NCBI GenBank assembly: GCA_051879015.1
Contig: JBJELF010000080.1
Location: 1 to 13,898 of the forward strand
DNA length: 13,898 nt
Origin: JBJELF01 sp051879015
GTDB lineage: Bacteria > Bacillota > Clostridia > Lachnospirales > Lachnospiraceae
Reading direction: 5' to 3'
Positions 12,542 through 13,898 of the stretch are shown here, piece by piece. The notes under the pieces are model-generated. The model searched no databases. It worked only from the letters and a program-made list of their open reading frames with translations, and had not been told where the DNA came from. Within the stretch, counting starts at the first letter, position 1. Every line of letters begins with the position of its first letter. Both the position numbers and the translations under genes were made by a program.

Positions 12542-12578
12542 CTCCTCCTACTGCCTAAAAGCAGTGGGAGGAGCTTTT
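12542..12578 (+). terminator. Intrinsic terminator of the CsoR-family gene
   Basis: CTCCTCC (12542-12548) pairs with GGAGGAG (12567-12573), then one T-G pair and ACTGC/GCAGT, 13 pairs in all, loop CTAAAA, followed by CTTTT. It sits between two convergent genes. Confidence 0.8.
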
Positions 12579-12588
12579 AACTATGGTA

Positions 12589-13545
12589 TTATTCGATTCG
12601 ACTGCGGTATCCTGTTTTAAAATCCACCACATTCTTATAAGGAGAGTGTGTGATATGGGCATTGATATTGTAGGCTGCGATGCGAATGATGCGCTCAAAG
12701 GTTTCCTGCAGATGGTACTGTCCAGAAATGTGGGGTGTAATCAGCAAATTTGGCTGCTTCCACAGCGGTGAGTCAACTGGGAGGGGTTCCGGTTCAGTGA
12801 CATCAATAGAAGCACCAGAGAGCGGACCATACTGCAAAGCATGGAGTAGCGCATCGGGATCAATGGCAGAACCACGACCTACATTAAGCAGAATACTGCC
12901 CTGTTTCATTTTGGAAAGTTTTTCTTGGTCAAATAGATGGTAAGTTTCTGGTGTGCCAGGTAAACTGAGGGCAACAATGTCTGCCTTTGGAAGGAGTTCG
13001 TCTAACTGGTCAAGGGTATAGACTGCTTCCATATAATCTGGAGCCGTACCAGCACTGCGGCGTACACCGTAAACTTTGCTTCCGAGGGCATGCATACGCA
13101 CAGCAAATTCACTGCCAATATCACCAAGCCCTACCACCAGTGTGGTAGAGTTCCAGATGGAAGTGACAGGTCCTTCATCTCTCCAGAGTCCCTGATTTTG
13201 GTTGTCACGGTATAAGCAGAGATGTTTTTGAATTGCCAGCAGAGTGCCAATCATATGCTCTGATATGGCGAGACCGTAGGCCCCTGTAGCATTGCAAAGA
13301 GTAGCCTGAGATGGAAAGTTTTGGAGATAACCGTCTGTGCCAGCACTGTTGAGCTGCATTAACTGCAAAGATTTAGAACCTTGAATATAGGAGGCGGGTA
13401 CATTGCCGATGATGATGTCAGCATCAAATACATCCTCCTTTTTTACCTGTTCTACTGGAATGTAGAGAAATTCGGCATTAGGGGCAGACTGCTCAAGCAG
13501 AGCTTTGTGGGTGTCGTTTACGGGAAGTACTGTTACAATTTTCAT
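12589..13545 (-). CDS. D-isomer-specific 2-hydroxyacid dehydrogenase
   Basis: An NAD(P)H-dependent reductase of 2-oxoacids, cytoplasmic, 318 residues. The Rossmann loop is GLGDIG (139-144). The catalytic triad is visible as Arg224 in NVGRGS, Glu253 in TEPEPLP and His272 in TPHISG. The strand after the Rossmann loop ends GVRRS (160-164); basic residues there usually mean NADPH preference, as in glyoxylate/hydroxypyruvate reductases. The exact substrate is not deducible. The start is the ATG at 13543-13545; the nearest binding site (AAAGGAA, minus strand, 13559-13565) is 13 nt away. It lies 62 nt downstream of truA on the same strand and may be read through from it. It converges with the CsoR-family gene. 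Confidence 0.93.
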   Translation of the reverse strand: MKIVTVLPVNDTHKALLEQSAPNAEFLYIPVEQVKKEDVFDADIIIGNVPASYIQGSKSLQLMQLNSAGTDGYLQNFPSQATLCNATGAYGLAISEHMIGTLLAIQKHLCLYRDNQNQGLWRDEGPVTSIWNSTTLVVGLGDIGSEFAVRMHALGSKVYGVRRSAGTAPDYMEAVYTLDQLDELLPKADIVALSLPGTPETYHLFDQEKLSKMKQGSILLNVGRGSAIDPDALLHALQYGPLSGASIDVTEPEPLPVDSPLWKQPNLLITPHISGQYHLQETFERIIRIAAYNINAHITHSPYKNVVDFKTGYRSRIE

Positions 13546-13607
13546 AATTATCGATGAGTTCCTTTCTATTTATTAATAATCATCCAGCTTAAACTTTTTA
13601 CGATGGG

Positions 13608-13898
13608 TCAGTAGTCCACTTCCATTAGGCACAGTCCTTCGGGTGGTGCAGTCGGTCCGGCGAGGCTGCGATTTTTTGACTCAAGAATTTCTTTTACTTG
13701 TTCGGGAGTCATGCGGCCGTATCCAACTTCCAGTAAGGTGCCGACTAATATGCGAATCATATTTTGAAGAAATCCAGTGCCGTGGAACGTAAAGTAAATA
13801 TAACCCTTTTTCTGAGTGATTTCAATTTTGTCTACGATTCGGACGGTAGACTTCTTCATTTTTGAGTTCCCACAAAAGCTTTTAAAGTCGTGTTCTCC
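13608..13898 (-). CDS. truA: tRNA pseudouridine synthase A, C-terminal part (5' end outside window)
   Basis: TruA makes pseudouridine at positions 38-40 of tRNA anticodon stems. The frame is open to the window edge and gives the last 96 residues, beginning GEHDFKSFCGNSKMKKSTVR (HDF.SF is the family's conserved segment). It continues through FTFHGTGFLQNMIRILVGTLLEVG and ends with the typical APPEGLCLMEVDY tail. The internal ATG at 13857-13859 is not the start; the coding frame continues upstream of it. The missing N-terminal part would carry the catalytic aspartate, so activity cannot be judged here. Confidence 0.94.
   Translation of the reverse strand, partial: GEHDFKSFCGNSKMKKSTVRIVDKIEITQKKGYIYFTFHGTGFLQNMIRILVGTLLEVGYGRMTPEQVKEILESKNRSLAGPTAPPEGLCLMEVDY

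Overview
The window looks like chromosome of a low-GC, spore-forming Firmicute, most likely a Lachnospiraceae-type Clostridium relative. The reasons are the A/T-rich sequence, strong AGGAGG-type ribosome binding sites, canonical sigma-A promoters, a YtvI-like membrane protein, a dapL-type lysine/peptidoglycan route, and a Bacillus YwaC-like small alarmone synthetase. No phage, plasmid, CRISPR or complete insertion sequence is visible.

Layout. Positions 1-138 hold the 5' part of a tRNA-Arg(ACG) on the minus strand with its promoter. Positions 447-1375 hold a RelP/YwaC-type (p)ppGpp synthetase convergent with a small unknown protein; a hairpin terminator lies between them. Positions 1466-4074 form one apparent operon: promoter, about 170 nt structured leader, dtd (D-aminoacyl-tRNA deacylase), a histidine phosphatase, a trigger-factor/FKBP-like lipoprotein, terminator. 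Positions 4131-6251 hold a zinc-type substrate-binding lipoprotein without its ABC partners, then a YtvI-like AI-2E family membrane protein. Positions 6269-9779 hold a glutamine synthetase type I homologue, an ANTAR-domain protein and dapL, closed by a very strong terminator. Positions 9780-12141 hold a long palindrome resembling an IS200/IS605 end, an orphan family-5 (oligopeptide-type) substrate-binding lipoprotein, and a candidate small RNA with a perfect consensus promoter and its own terminator. Positions 12142-13898 hold a CsoR-family repressor with a four-cysteine N-terminal extension, and on the minus strand a D-2-hydroxyacid dehydrogenase preceded by the C-terminal part of truA.

The most unusual object is the glutamine synthetase homologue at 6401-7732. 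Its fold and length match Bacillus GlnA (443 versus 444 residues), but aligned from memory it lacks at least three of six metal ligands (E129, E212 and H269 in E. coli numbering), the E327 flap residue, the active-site arginines R339 and R355, and the Gram-positive feedback arginine R62. The next gene encodes an ANTAR RNA-binding protein whose receiver domain has no phosphoacceptor aspartate. In some clostridia an active glnA sits beside such an antiterminator (the glnA-nitR arrangement). Here both partners appear to have lost their usual chemistry, which suggests a nitrogen-sensing regulatory pair in which a non-catalytic synthetase could act as ligand sensor. That role is an inference.

All family and residue comparisons are from memory, without database searches or folding software.
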